The notes beneath the pieces were generated by a model. It did no database searches and had not been told where the DNA came from. It saw only the letters and a list, made by a program, of their open reading frames with translations. A stretch of DNA of 64,000 nucleotides from Caballeronia arvi (lineage in GTDB: Bacteria; Pseudomonadota; Gammaproteobacteria; Burkholderiales; Burkholderiaceae), in the NCBI RefSeq assembly GCF_001544695.2, contig NZ_FCOM02000036.1, forward strand, positions 17,890 through 81,889. Direction: 5' to 3'. A program made the position numbers and the translations under genes. Shown piece by piece: positions 17,428 through 27,187 of the stretch. Each line of letters opens with the position of its first letter. The stretch's first letter is position 1.

Positions 17428-18042
17428 GTGAAGGTCATCTTGATTGGTGCCAGCGGCACTATTGGCAAAGCGGTGGACGCTGAACTTGGCCAGCGACATG
17501 ACATTGTCCGCGTGAACAAAAGCAGTGGCGATTTCCGCGTCGACATCTCCGACCCTGAATCGATTCGCAGCATGTACTCGCAAGTCGGCGAGTTCGATGC
17601 GCTCATCTGCGCGGCGGGCAAAGTCCACTTCGGTCCGCTCGAGGAGTTCACCATTGAGCTGCATGAGAAAGGCCTACGGGACAAGTTGATGGGGCAAGTA
17701 AATCTGGTCCAGCTCGGACTCGCGTCTGTTCGAGCCGGCGGTGTTTTCACGTTGACTAGCGGTCTGCTCAACGAAGACCCAATTCGACTTGGCACCTCCG
17801 CAGCGCTGGTCAACGGTGGTCTCGAGGGCTACGTTCGCGCGGCCGCAATTGAGCTCCCGCGCGGGATTCGCATCAATATCGTGAGCCCCACAGTGATTGA
17901 AGAGGCGCTTCCAAGTTACGGGCCGTACTTCCGCGGAGTGAAGCCAGCTCCCGCGAGCGACGCCGCCCTTGGATATGCAAAAAGCGTTGAGGGCGCTCAG
18001 ACCGGACGTGTCTACCGAATCGGTTGGTCCAGAGACAGCTGA
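17428..18042 (+). CDS. atypical short-chain dehydrogenase-like protein lacking YxxxK
   Basis: 204 residues with a Rossmann start (VILIGASGTIGKAVDAEL) and ALICAAG, but the region that should carry Tyr-x-x-x-Lys reads LGTSAALVNGGLEGYVRAA, so the catalytic tyrosine and lysine are absent. C-terminal ELPRGIRINIVSPTV is typical of the fold. It starts at GTG 17428, with GGAGG 7 nt upstream. A recognised group of short SDR-like proteins shares these losses (family knowledge); it may be a non-classical oxidoreductase or a ligand-binding relative. It is the last gene of the first operon, 51 bp after the MocR gene. Confidence 0.8.
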   Translation: MKVILIGASGTIGKAVDAELGQRHDIVRVNKSSGDFRVDISDPESIRSMYSQVGEFDALICAAGKVHFGPLEEFTIELHEKGLRDKLMGQVNLVQLGLASVRAGGVFTLTSGLLNEDPIRLGTSAALVNGGLEGYVRAAAIELPRGIRINIVSPTVIEEALPSYGPYFRGVKPAPASDAALGYAKSVEGAQTGRVYRIGWSRDS

Positions 18043-18201
18043 TGTTGGACCGCTGGCGTCGCAGGCCGGTAACGACTAAATCAACAAATCAATACAGTTC
18101 AGAGAAGAAAAACAATACGGTCTGACTGCTCAATGAATGCCGTCCAGTGATTGTGCGAATCGAACTCGTTAGAGTTGATTCCACATTCACGGAGCGAACA
18201 A

Positions 18202-19530
18202 ATGAGCACGAATCAACCGAACCTGGACCTGTCGAAGTTCTGGATGCCCTTCACCGCGAACCGGCAGTTCAAGGCCGCTCCGCGTTTGTTCAAAGCTGCG
18301 AAGGGCATGTTCTACACGACGGTCGATGACCGTCAAGTTCTCGATGCGACGGCTGGCCTCTGGTGCGTCAACGCCGGGCACGGTCGCGAAGAAATTACGA
18401 AGGCCGTGAGCGAACAACTCGCCACGATGGATTATGCGCCGACGTTCCAGATGGGCCACCCGCTGGCGTTCGAAGCTGCGGCCAAAGTTGCCGACTTCAT
18501 GCCGGCAGGTCTCGACCGCATCTTCTTCACGAACTCGGGTTCCGAATCGGTCGACACCGCACTGAAGATGGCCCTCGCTTATCACCGTGCGCGGGGTGAA
18601 GGTCAGCGCACTCGCTTCATCGGTCGCGAGCGTGGCTACCATGGCGTCGGCTTCGGCGGCATCTCGGTTGGCGGCATCCTCGCGAATCGCAAGACGTTTT
18701 CCGGCAATCTCATGCCGCACGTTGACCACCTGCCGCACACGCTGAACATCGCCGAGTCGGCATTCACGCGCGGTCAACCCACGACTGGGGCCAACCTGGC
18801 AGATGAGCTCGAGCGTATCGTGGCGCTGCACGACGCTTCGACGATTGCCGCAGTCATCGTCGAGCCGCTCGCAGGCTCCACGGGTGTTCTCGTTCCGCCG
18901 AAGGGATACCTCGAACGTCTGCGTGAAATCACCAGCAAGCACGGCATTCTCCTGATTTTCGACGAAGTCATCACTGCCTTCGGTCGTCTCGGTGCGCCGA
19001 CCGCCAGCGAGTACTTCCACGTAACACCGGACATCATCACGATGGCAAAGGCCATCAACAACGCCACAATTCCGATGGGTGCCGTCGCCGCAAGTCGCGC
19101 GATTCACGACACGGTCGTCAATGCGGGTGCGGAAAACGCAATCGAGTTCTTCCACGGCTACACCTACACGGCCCACCCGGCAGCGGCTGCCGCGGCAGTC
19201 GCGACGCTCGACATCTACAAGCGCGACAAGCTTTTCGAACGCGCAGCGGAGCTGTCCGGCACGTTCGAGGACGCGGCTCATGAACTCAAGGGCTCGCCGC
19301 ATGTGAAAGACGTGCGAAATCTTGGCCTGGTTGCAGGCATCGAGCTCGAGTCGCGCGCTGGCGCGATGGGTGCTCGTGGCTATGAAGTGTTCCTGAAGTG
19401 CTTCGAGGCTGGTGTGCTGGTGCGCTATACGGGCGACATCCTCGCCTTCTCGCCGCCGCTGATTGTCGACGAGAAGCAAATCGACCAAATTTTCTCCACC
19501 GTGCGTGACGCCCTGCGCGACGTGGCCTGA
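18202..19530 (+). CDS. omega-amino acid:pyruvate aminotransferase (class III)
   Basis: 443 residues of a class III PLP aminotransferase. The N terminus FWMPFTANRQFKAAPRLF is typical of beta-alanine:pyruvate aminotransferases; GSESVDTALKMALAYH binds PLP phosphate, FDEVITAFGR carries the cofactor aspartate, and the Schiff-base lysine is in MAKAINNATIPMGAV (Lys283). ATG 18202 has GGAG 8 nt upstream. The next gene is a CoA-acylating malonate/methylmalonate-semialdehyde dehydrogenase, so the pair converts beta-alanine or a related omega-amino acid to acetyl- or propionyl-CoA. A 159-bp gap separates it from the previous gene, which allows its own promoter. Confidence 0.92.
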   Translation: MSTNQPNLDLSKFWMPFTANRQFKAAPRLFKAAKGMFYTTVDDRQVLDATAGLWCVNAGHGREEITKAVSEQLATMDYAPTFQMGHPLAFEAAAKVADFMPAGLDRIFFTNSGSESVDTALKMALAYHRARGEGQRTRFIGRERGYHGVGFGGISVGGILANRKTFSGNLMPHVDHLPHTLNIAESAFTRGQPTTGANLADELERIVALHDASTIAAVIVEPLAGSTGVLVPPKGYLERLREITSKHGILLIFDEVITAFGRLGAPTASEYFHVTPDIITMAKAINNATIPMGAVAASRAIHDTVVNAGAENAIEFFHGYTYTAHPAAAAAAVATLDIYKRDKLFERAAELSGTFEDAAHELKGSPHVKDVRNLGLVAGIELESRAGAMGARGYEVFLKCFEAGVLVRYTGDILAFSPPLIVDEKQIDQIFSTVRDALRDVA

Positions 19531-19573
19531 CGTAATCCGCTTGGCCACGGCCGGCATGTAATCGGAGTTCAGA

Positions 19574-21097
19574 ATGAACGTAGCAAGCGAAAAAGCAAAT
19601 CTCTCGGTCAAGCAGATTGGCCACTTCATTAACGGACAGGTCGTCGCTCCAGCAAATGACCGCTTCAAGGATGTCTTCAATCCGGCGACCGGTGAAGTGA
19701 CGGGCTCAGTGGCGCTGGCTTCCCTCGAGGAAGTGGACCGCGCGGTCCAGGCGGCGAACGCTGCGTTCCCGAGCTGGAGCGAGATGGCACCGCTCAAGCG
19801 CGCTCGCATCCTGTTCAAGTTCAAGGAGCTGCTGAACCAGCATCACGACGAACTCGCGATGCTCATCACTCGCGAGCACGGGAAGGTGTTCACGGACGCG
19901 CAAGGCGAAGTCGTGCGCGGCATCGAGGTGGTCGAGTTCGCCTGCGGCATCCCGAACCTGCTGAAGACCGACTTCACCGACCAGATTGGCGGCGGCATCG
20001 ACAACTGGAACCTTCGTCAGCCGCTGGGTGTCGTTGCCGGCATCACGCCGTTCAACTTCCCGGTGATGGTCCCCATGTGGATGTTCCCGGTTGCACTCGC
20101 CTGCGGCAACACGTTCATCCTGAAACCGTCGGAACGTGACCCGTCGGCCTCGTTGCGCCTGGCCGAACTGCTCAAGGAAGCCGGTCTGCCGGATGGCGTG
20201 TTCAACGTCGTGAACGGCGATAAGGTGGCGGTCGACGCGCTTATCGAACACCCGGACGTTGCAGCCATTTCGTTTGTCGGCTCGACGCCGATTGCAGAGT
20301 ACATCCACACGGAAGCATCGAAGCGCGGTAAGCGCGTGCAAGCCCTCGGTGGCGCGAAGAACCACCTCGTCGTCATGCCCGACGCAGACCTCGACCAGGC
20401 GGTCGATGCGCTCATCGGCGCGGCCTACGGTTCGGCGGGCGAGCGCTGCATGGCCATCTCTGTGGCCGTCGCAGTCGGCAACACGGGCGATCAACTTATC
20501 GAGAAGTTGATTCCCCGCGTAGATTCGCTGGTCATCAAGAATGGTGAGAATCTGGACGCGGAGATGGGTCCGCTCGTGACCGCCGAGCATAAAGCGAAGG
20601 TTGCCAGCTATATCGGTTCTGGCGAAGCAGAAGGTGCGAAGCTAATCGTGGACGGTCGCGCGCATGCGGTCGCGAACGAGAACGGCTTCTTCATCGGTGG
20701 CACGTTGTTTGACGACGTCAGCACCGACATGAAAATTTACAAAGAGGAAATCTTCGGACCGGTTTTGGCAGTCGTTCGGGTGCCGGACTTCGCCAGCGCT
20801 GTGAATCTTATCAACGCGCATGAATTTGGCAATGGCGTTGCACTGTACACGTCGGACGGGGGTGTCGCTCGCGCATTTACCCGCCAAATCAAGGTCGGTA
20901 TGGTCGGTGTCAACGTACCTATCCCGGTTCCGATGGCATGGCACTCGTTCGGCGGCTGGAAGAAGTCGTTGTTCGGCGACCATCACGCATACGGTGAGGA
21001 AGGCATTCGCTTCTACACGCGCTACAAGAGCGTGATGCAACGGTGGCCAGACAGCATTAGCAAAGGCGCTGAATTCACCATGCCGGTTGCGAAGTAA
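19574..21097 (+). CDS. mmsA: CoA-acylating methylmalonate/malonate-semialdehyde dehydrogenase
   Basis: 507 residues of the MmsA/IolA branch of the ALDH superfamily: catalytic cysteine in GERCMAIS (Cys292), no general-base glutamate in the usual LELGG place (it reads ALGGAKNHLVVMPDAD, the MmsA signature), and the closing PVPMAWHSFGGWKKSLFGD. It oxidises malonate or methylmalonate semialdehyde with NAD and CoA, releasing CO2. It follows the omega-aminotransferase by 43 bp and is followed by a strong terminator, so the two form one unit. Confidence 0.93.
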   Translation: MNVASEKANLSVKQIGHFINGQVVAPANDRFKDVFNPATGEVTGSVALASLEEVDRAVQAANAAFPSWSEMAPLKRARILFKFKELLNQHHDELAMLITREHGKVFTDAQGEVVRGIEVVEFACGIPNLLKTDFTDQIGGGIDNWNLRQPLGVVAGITPFNFPVMVPMWMFPVALACGNTFILKPSERDPSASLRLAELLKEAGLPDGVFNVVNGDKVAVDALIEHPDVAAISFVGSTPIAEYIHTEASKRGKRVQALGGAKNHLVVMPDADLDQAVDALIGAAYGSAGERCMAISVAVAVGNTGDQLIEKLIPRVDSLVIKNGENLDAEMGPLVTAEHKAKVASYIGSGEAEGAKLIVDGRAHAVANENGFFIGGTLFDDVSTDMKIYKEEIFGPVLAVVRVPDFASAVNLINAHEFGNGVALYTSDGGVARAFTRQIKVGMVGVNVPIPVPMAWHSFGGWKKSLFGDHHAYGEEGIRFYTRYKSVMQRWPDSISKGAEFTMPVAK

Positions 21098-21218
21098 CGT
21101 CAATGGCCCGCGGGCGCACTTTGACGAGTGAGAGTGCCGAGCGCGCTGAGCGCGAATGACAATTCATAGAGGGGTCTCCAGGACTCGCGCAGTCGGGCTG
21201 GCGGCGCGACGTATTCAG

Positions 21219-21249
21219 GCCAATGCATTCGATGCGTTGGCTTTTTTTT
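21219..21249 (+). terminator. rho-independent terminator after mmsA
   Basis: GCCAATGCAT and ATGCGTTGGC pair over 10 bp with one wobble around a TCG loop, followed by eight T (21242-21249). Confidence 0.85.
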
Positions 21250-21361
21250 ATAAGGCCTGCATCGGGCGCGGGCGGGAAACGACCACATCCGTGACAGTGC
21301 GTGCCTGTTCCTCGCTGGGCGAGGCGCGCGTACGTTACGCGACACTAGGGTGACTGCCTAG

Positions 21362-21408
21362 TTGACACCAAAATTTGGTCTCGTATCATGCATACAACCA
21401 TGCACACA
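21362..21408 (+). promoter_or_regulatory. shared promoter/operator module, copy 2 (porin)
   Basis: TTGACA at 21362-21367, preceded by GCCTAG, lies 16 bp before TATCAT (21384-21389). TGCATACA (21389-21396) and TGCACACA (21401-21408) repeat with the same 12-bp period as the copies at 10169 and 27188. It drives the porin at 21549. Confidence 0.7.
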
Positions 21409-21548
21409 ACAAGAATTGCAATTGTGCGTAGCAGGTCTTAACGCCTTTAACCCTGGCCTCGCACACCCTCCGGTACGTCATGCTAAACCGGACACGAAAG
21501 AGTCTAAAAGCGAAAACCAGTTTTCTTCCAACGTACTACGGAATACTA

Positions 21549-22695
21549 ATGAAAAGAACCATTTTGGCGGGATGCCTGGCAGCGGTCGCACTCCCGGCTT
21601 TCGCGCAAAGCAGCGTGACCCTGTACGGCATCATCGATGAAGGCCTTGATTTCACCAATAACGCCCAGGGAAGCAAGGCCTACAAGATGCAAAGCGGCGA
21701 CGTGCAGGGGCAGTCGCTGGGGCCTGAAGGGCACCGAGGACCTCGGCGGCGGTTTGAAAGCGGTATTTCAGATTGAGAGCGGTTTCGACGTCAACAACGG
21801 CCGCCTTGCTCAAGGCGGACTTGGTTTCGGGCGTCAAGCATATGTAGGCGTGAGCAGCGGAAGCCTCGGCACGGTCACCGTTGGTCGACAGTACGACTCG
21901 CTAGTCGATTACCTCGCACCGACGACGGCGAACGGCAACTGGGGCGGGTACTTGTTTTCACACCCGTACGACAATGACAACACGGACAATACCTTCCGTG
22001 TGAACAACACTGTGAAGTACACGAGCCCGACCTTCGTGGGGCTGCAGTTCGGGGGCACCTACAGCTTCAGCAATGACACGAACTTTGCGAACAATCGCCA
22101 GTACAGCGTTGGTATGCAATACGCAACGGGCGGCCTGCTGTTCGCGGCGGCATACTTGCAAGCGAACAACCCGTCTGCCACTTCATTTGGCGCAATCAAT
22201 AACGGTGGTGACGAGAATTTCGTGGCAAACAGGCTGCAGGTGTTTGGCGCCGGCGTTAACTACACGCTAGGCGCTACGACGCTAGGTTTCGCATATACGA
22301 ATTCGTACATTACCCAACCTGTCAGTTCCGGGTATGTCGGTCCAATCACGCCCGGCGGAGGGGCAGCGCTGTCCTCGCTGCGCTTCAACAACTTTGAAGT
22401 GAACGCGAAGTACCAATTCACCCCTGCGCTCTTCGCTGGCGCGATGTACACGTACACTCGCACGAGCTTCAATGCGAGCAGCGGACAATCGCACCCCTCG
22501 TTCCACTCAGCGGGGTTGATGCTCGACTACAACCTGTCCAAGCGGACCGACGTCTACCTGCAAGGGGCTTACCAACACGCTGCTGGGGACAAGACCGGCT
22601 CAGTGTTGGACGTCGCCTACGTGCCTGGTGCCGCCGACGTCTCGTCCACGACGAACCAGTTTGTCCTGCGAGCGGCACTTCGGCACAAGTTCTGA
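21549..22695 (+). pseudogene. Gram-negative porin with a 1-bp frameshift
   Basis: The start ATG 21549 gives a signal peptide (MKRTILAGCLAAVALPAFAQ) and the porin opening SSVTLYGIIDEGLDFTNN. The frame then breaks at a run of four G (21707-21710), where three would restore VQGSRWGLKGTEDLGGGL in the next frame. The rest continues normally to the C-terminal aromatic FVLRAALRHKF, the outer-membrane assembly signal. Corrected, it would be about 381 residues, a full trimeric porin. It is either a recent loss by G insertion or a sequencing error in a homopolymer. It carries copy 2 of the shared promoter module, so an intact version would serve uptake of the island's substrate. Confidence 0.8.
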
Positions 22696-22856
22696 CTCGA
22701 GGCCATCCCGGGGTAGGGCGTACTAGTCGGCGCCGGCAAATTTCGCGATGGTGCGCCTTGTCGCTCAAGGGCCGCTCACGACCAGGACTCGCGCACAATG
22801 ATAAACTCAGATGCGCGAGTCCGCGTTTGTGCGACTCATTGGAAAGTGGTGAGAGA

Positions 22857-23567
22857 ATGGCTCGAGAGACGGCTGAAACGGAAACTGTAGTCCGCCGACA
22901 CGGCGGACGTTACATTTACGAAGAATTGCGAAAGCAGATACTGACGCTGAAGCTGAAACCTGGCGCTCAGTTGGACGAGATTTCTCTTGCGACGCAGTTC
23001 GGCCTTTCGCGCTCACCGGTACGCGACGCACTTGCACGCTTAATCAGCGAAGGGCTGGTCACGATTCTTCCCAATCGGACCACCTTGGTCACACCGTTCG
23101 AGATTGAAGAGTTTCCCAAATACATCTCAGCGCTCGACCTCATCCAGCGGGCAGTCTCCCGTTTGGCAGCGACCCATCGGTCGGAGGCGGACCTGGTCAA
23201 GATTCAGCAGGCTGACAAGGTGTACATGAATGCAGTAGTCGGTGGCGACTTCCAGGAGATGTCGGAAACGAACAAAGCGTTCCATATGGCCATCGCTCAT
23301 GCGGCGAACAATCCATATTTCGTCGGATACTACGAACGGCTTCTCGGCGAAGGGCAGCGTCTGTCGCATTTGCACTTCGACTTTACGGTAACTTCGCCAA
23401 GTGCAAACAAACTTGGCCGTGACCACGAGGAACTCATCGCGGCTATCGAGCGCAAGGATGCCGATGCAGCAGAGCAGCTTGCCCACGAGCACACAATGTT
23501 GTTCCAGAAGCGCTTCCTTGATTACATGCGTCAGAACATGACGGAGTCGATGAGCGTTTCGTCGTGA
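22857..23567 (+). CDS. GntR family regulator, FCD type (copy 1)
   Basis: 236 residues: a winged helix (YIYEELRKQILTLKLKPGAQLDEISLATQFGLSRSPVRDALARLISEGLV) followed by an FCD ligand domain with metal-binding-type histidines (AFHMAIAHAANNPYF, RDHEELIAAIERKD, AHEHTMLFQ). ATG 22857 with GAGAG just upstream is preferred to in-frame starts further back. It is very close to the regulator at 34599-35303. It lies between the porin and the convergent acnX gene and is a candidate to bind the TGCATACA-N4-TGCACACA sites (inference). Confidence 0.9.
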   Translation: MARETAETETVVRRHGGRYIYEELRKQILTLKLKPGAQLDEISLATQFGLSRSPVRDALARLISEGLVTILPNRTTLVTPFEIEEFPKYISALDLIQRAVSRLAATHRSEADLVKIQQADKVYMNAVVGGDFQEMSETNKAFHMAIAHAANNPYFVGYYERLLGEGQRLSHLHFDFTVTSPSANKLGRDHEELIAAIERKDADAAEQLAHEHTMLFQKRFLDYMRQNMTESMSVSS

Positions 23568-23709
23568 ACGAGTCGAGTGCGTCGCGCCCGCTTTCTTCGA
23601 CAGGCCCTTTTGAGGTACGGCTGCTCAGCGCACTGCGAAAAGCTGCGCCCGAACTATCCTACATCGGAGTGGGAAGTTGCGGATGACGTTCAGGCACCGG
23701 GCCGAACCT

Positions 23710-25440
23710 CTATGCTAACCACGCCGGCATAGCCTTCGCCTTCCCTGTGCAAGCTGCATCGACGCAGTCTGCGAGGCTCCGGAAGTGCAATCCTTTCCCC
23801 GTTGCAACTGGACCATAGTGCGCGTACTTGGCCGAGTTCGTCATGAGATTGACGGCTGCCGGCGGGATAACCGGTTCGCCAATTAGGCACCAGCAGGTGT
23901 CGTTGATGAACTGAACGCCAAAATCTTTCAACTTCTCGATGATGCCGGCTTCGGCTGCGCGTGCGTAGACGTCGCGGCCACACGTTACCGTAATCGGCAC
24001 GACGGCCTTTCGGCCTTTCGTCTGGCAAAGCTCGGCGAGTCGGCCGCATTCCGTCAACGAAAAATGCGGATTGCCCAACGCGACATAGTCGACATGGTCT
24101 GACGCGGCAGAGTTCAGCTCTGACCACGCTTTACGCATATCGTCCATTGAGAGCTCAACCTGTCGCGCAGGTGTCGTCTGGCCCAACGCCTGTTCGGCCG
24201 TTTTCGCTTCAGCGGTAACGCCAAGAATATGAAACATCGGTGCGGCGGAGGTCGTGGCGAAGGCAGCGCCGAGAGCCTTCAGGTCATCGAGGGTGACGCC
24301 CGCGCCCTGAAGGCCGCAAATCAGCGGAATGTCATTTGGCGCCATGTGACCAATCAGATAGCCCAAGGCCGGGTAGAAGGAGTCGTCGATTCGGGAGATG
24401 TCCGCGGGGACGTTGAATACGACCGTGGCCGCGCGGTTCTTCTCCACATGGCAGTCCATGTTCGGAGCACGTCCTGTAATCGCTATGCAGATGTCGAGGT
24501 AGTCGGGATACTTCATCGTGCGTGCGCCGATCACGCTGTTTGCGTACACCACCGCATTCGACTCGGCCCACACAATCTGGTCGCCGAACTTGGGCGCGGT
24601 GTCGAGCAGATAGGGCGCACAAGTGAAGGTCCGCTTCACACCCATCTTGGCGTAGGACTCGGCAACTTCCATCGCCGCCTCGCCGAATGTTTCATCCACA
24701 CCTTGCTTGCGCCACAAACGTTCATCAACGGAAATCGCATTCATCGATGAAGGCACGCTGACCTGTGCGCCCAACTCACACAGCTTGCGAACGAATTGGA
24801 GGCTACCCGGACCCGTGTAGAAGCAGCCATCAATATGAGCTTGAGTGACGTCGATGAGGTCTTTCGCTCCTTCGAGCATCGCAGCGCGAAGAACGACGCG
24901 CATAGCCGCGCGCGGCGCCGGTCCGTGCTCGCCCTCGAGCATTCCCCTGTCCTTGGCGGTTAAGCTGAAATCTCCGACCGCAATGTCGACAGGCTCCAAT
25001 CCTTGAGCGTCCCAGCTCTCAGCTTTATCCCTGCCGATGAGCACCTCGTTTCCGCGCATTGTCGCGAATGCAACGCTCGAGAGCTGCTGGAAGTTGTCGC
25101 CAAGGTTGATGAGGGGAATCGATTTCCCGAACAACTCCTCCGCGATGATGGTGCCCAGAGTCAGGATTGTTTCTTCGTGTGCGAACACGAGACCAGCCGG
25201 AGCCGCTTCTCCCAGAAGCAGTTCAAAGAGGACGCCGCTGCCGGCACAGGACCCGCGGCCACTTGGGATGGCGAGGATTTTCCCTTTGGCGCTTTGACCT
25301 CGCAGCGGGTGATGCGTATCCGTCACGACACCGGTCGCAGGGTCCACTCCGCCCATGAAACTGAGCGGAACGTCGGAGTAGAGGAGGTCGGCACTCGCAA
25401 CGCCATCGACCAACGACCTCCCTTTAAAAGAACGATTCAT
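23710..25440 (-). CDS. aconitase X, single-chain type; probable cis-3-hydroxy-L-proline dehydratase
   Basis: 576 residues joining the two AcnX parts. The N-terminal swivel (DUF126-like, about 1-140) has MGGVDPATGVVTDTHHPLRG and PSGRGSCAGSGVLFELLL; the large domain (about 160-576) has SVPSSMNAISVDE, AESNAVVYANSVIGARTMKYPDYLDICIAITGR and TCGRDVY. Bacterial AcnX proteins dehydrate cis-3-hydroxy-L-proline to 1-pyrroline-2-carboxylate, whereas archaeal ones act on phosphomevalonate (family knowledge); the proline-racemase genes around it favour the first. I chose ATG 25440 (GAG 7 nt upstream) over an upstream start that adds 33 low-complexity residues. It is convergent with the GntR gene. Confidence 0.88.
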   Translation of the reverse strand: MNRSFKGRSLVDGVASADLLYSDVPLSFMGGVDPATGVVTDTHHPLRGQSAKGKILAIPSGRGSCAGSGVLFELLLGEAAPAGLVFAHEETILTLGTIIAEELFGKSIPLINLGDNFQQLSSVAFATMRGNEVLIGRDKAESWDAQGLEPVDIAVGDFSLTAKDRGMLEGEHGPAPRAAMRVVLRAAMLEGAKDLIDVTQAHIDGCFYTGPGSLQFVRKLCELGAQVSVPSSMNAISVDERLWRKQGVDETFGEAAMEVAESYAKMGVKRTFTCAPYLLDTAPKFGDQIVWAESNAVVYANSVIGARTMKYPDYLDICIAITGRAPNMDCHVEKNRAATVVFNVPADISRIDDSFYPALGYLIGHMAPNDIPLICGLQGAGVTLDDLKALGAAFATTSAAPMFHILGVTAEAKTAEQALGQTTPARQVELSMDDMRKAWSELNSAASDHVDYVALGNPHFSLTECGRLAELCQTKGRKAVVPITVTCGRDVYARAAEAGIIEKLKDFGVQFINDTCWCLIGEPVIPPAAVNLMTNSAKYAHYGPVATGKGLHFRSLADCVDAACTGKAKAMPAWLA

Positions 25441-25537
25441 ATGATCACTCGCTGACTTTGGGAGTGGTTTGCGCATGAGTGCGTCTGATTCAGAATCCCC
25501 GCGGCTTGCACTCGGCTCAAACGGCAGCGGCAAACGC

Positions 25538-25569
25538 AAAAACGCCCGCAGTTAGAGGCCGCGAGCGTT
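25538..25569 (-). terminator. rho-independent terminator after the LivK-like gene
   Basis: On the minus strand AACGCTCGC pairs with GCGGGCGTT (one G-T wobble) around an 11-nt loop and runs into a short T tract. It separates the binding-protein gene from acnX. Confidence 0.7.
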
Positions 25570-25588
25570 CTACCTAATAACCGACGAG

Positions 25589-26752
25589 TTACTTGTCCGC
25601 GCGCGCGCTTCCGCCCTGGGTTGTGTCAAGTATCGCCCACTTGCCACCTTGCTCCTGGAACAGCGATGCATTCGCGACAGCCAGGTCACCATTTTTTTGG
25701 AAAGCAATTTTGCCGATAATGCCGTCGAAACTGTTGGCTTGAAGCGCGGAAAGATACTTCTTCGGGTCCGTAGAGTCGGCTTTCTTCATCGCGTTGATGA
25801 TTGCCCACGTAGCATCGTAGGCTTGCGGCGCAAATTGGACGATTCCAGTACCGAACTTCGCTTTCAACTTGGTGTCGAGCTCAGCGGCGCGCGGCATGCG
25901 GGAAAGAGGCAGGCCATATTCCCAGCTATACATTCCTTTTGCGCCGTCACCTGCAAGCTTGAGAAAGCTATCATTCGTGAAGCCACCTTCGCCCATAAAC
26001 TTCGCAGTGATGCCGAGCTGCCGCACTTGTTTGACCAAGGCGGCAGCTTGACCGTAGCTTCCAATGTAAATGATAAGGTCCGGATTTTGACCTTTGATTT
26101 GAGTAAGGACGCCTCGAAAGTCGACGGATTTCGTGTCGGTGTACTGGCGGCTTACGACGTCGCCGCCGTCGGCCTTGATGGCTTTGCCTAGTTCCGTCGC
26201 AAAGTTTGAACCGTAGTCCGTGCTGTCGTCGATTGTCGCGATACGTTTGGCACCGAGCTTTTTGACGCTGTAGTCGGCCGCAAGCTTCGCCATCTGGTCA
26301 TCATTGTTGATCGTGCGGAATACCGTCTTGTAGCCCTGTGCGGTAATCTGTGGCGAACTGGCCGCGGGCGAAACTGTCGGTATTCCTGCCTTCGAATAAA
26401 TCGGAGCTGCCGCATTCCAGCAACCTGAGTTGTGATGTCCTACGATGCCAGCAACCTCATCGTCAACGAATTTCTGTGCGACCAATACGGCAGTTTTAGG
26501 GTCGGCCGCGTCGTCCTGGGCGTCGACCTCGAATTGAACCTTCTTGCCGCCGATGACCAAACCCGCCTTGTTGGCGTCGTCCACCGCAACGCGAACCGCA
26601 TTTTCTTCGTCCTTTCCCCACTGTGCTGAAAAGCCGGTAAGCGGTCCGGCAAACCCGATCTTCACGGTACTCGTGCCTTCCGCGCAAGCGCTAACGGCAA
26701 AGCACGCACACGCGGAGAGCACCGCGAGATTCAAAACATTCCGACGAAACAT
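25589..26752 (-). CDS. LivK-like branched-chain amino acid ABC transporter substrate-binding protein
   Basis: 387 residues with a signal peptide (MFRRNVLNLAVLSACACFAVSACAEG) and the type I periplasmic-binding fold (Peripla_BP_6): VKIGFAGPLTGFSAQWGKDEENAVRVAVDDAN, GHHNSGCWNAAAPIYSKAGIPTVSPAASSP, and YDATWAIINAMKKADS. GAGGAG lies 7 nt before the ATG. No livHMGF genes accompany it here, so it is an orphan that must share permeases encoded elsewhere. It is divergent from the polar amino acid importer at 27296. Confidence 0.9.
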   Translation of the reverse strand: MFRRNVLNLAVLSACACFAVSACAEGTSTVKIGFAGPLTGFSAQWGKDEENAVRVAVDDANKAGLVIGGKKVQFEVDAQDDAADPKTAVLVAQKFVDDEVAGIVGHHNSGCWNAAAPIYSKAGIPTVSPAASSPQITAQGYKTVFRTINNDDQMAKLAADYSVKKLGAKRIATIDDSTDYGSNFATELGKAIKADGGDVVSRQYTDTKSVDFRGVLTQIKGQNPDLIIYIGSYGQAAALVKQVRQLGITAKFMGEGGFTNDSFLKLAGDGAKGMYSWEYGLPLSRMPRAAELDTKLKAKFGTGIVQFAPQAYDATWAIINAMKKADSTDPKKYLSALQANSFDGIIGKIAFQKNGDLAVANASLFQEQGGKWAILDTTQGGSARADK

Positions 26753-27187
26753 TCAAGAACTCCTCGGGAAGGGTGCCCAGCACGAACTTGGTTCTAGTCG
26801 TCGCCTGAAGCACGCATGCGGTCCTAGCAAGCGCCAAACTTCGTATTACACATGGTTGCGTTCCGAATGGTGTGCGGCGTTGCATACATCCTAAGAGGCT
26901 AAGGGGCTAGCGGTCAATGGGGCATTCCCTGAGTATCGGGGCGTTCTGTGTTTTTGCCGCATTCACTCGACCGGCGTCCGGCAGGGCTTGGTGCAGCGAG
27001 TCTTCCCGGCCTGCGTTTGTCTGAGGAAATTCTTCGTACAACGATGTGGGAAGTTTTTGAAATGCCTTAGGCAATGCGACAAGGGGCCCGCCCGCCAATG
27101 CGCGCCACGCACCCCGCATCGCGCTCGCTGGTCCACATTGCAGCGTTCACTTACCGTAATCTCGCCGCAGGTAGGGCAATCGCCTAG
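26753..27187. other. divergent upstream region, no gene seen
   Basis: About 435 bp between the LivK-like gene (minus) and the importer promoter (plus). I see no supported coding frame. The LivK-like promoter must lie here but no clear -35/-10 pair stands out. Confidence 0.4.

Noticed and set aside
18187..19824. 545-codon minus-strand frame opposite the aminotransferase
   Set aside because: Shadow frame; the plus strand has intact PLP-enzyme motifs.
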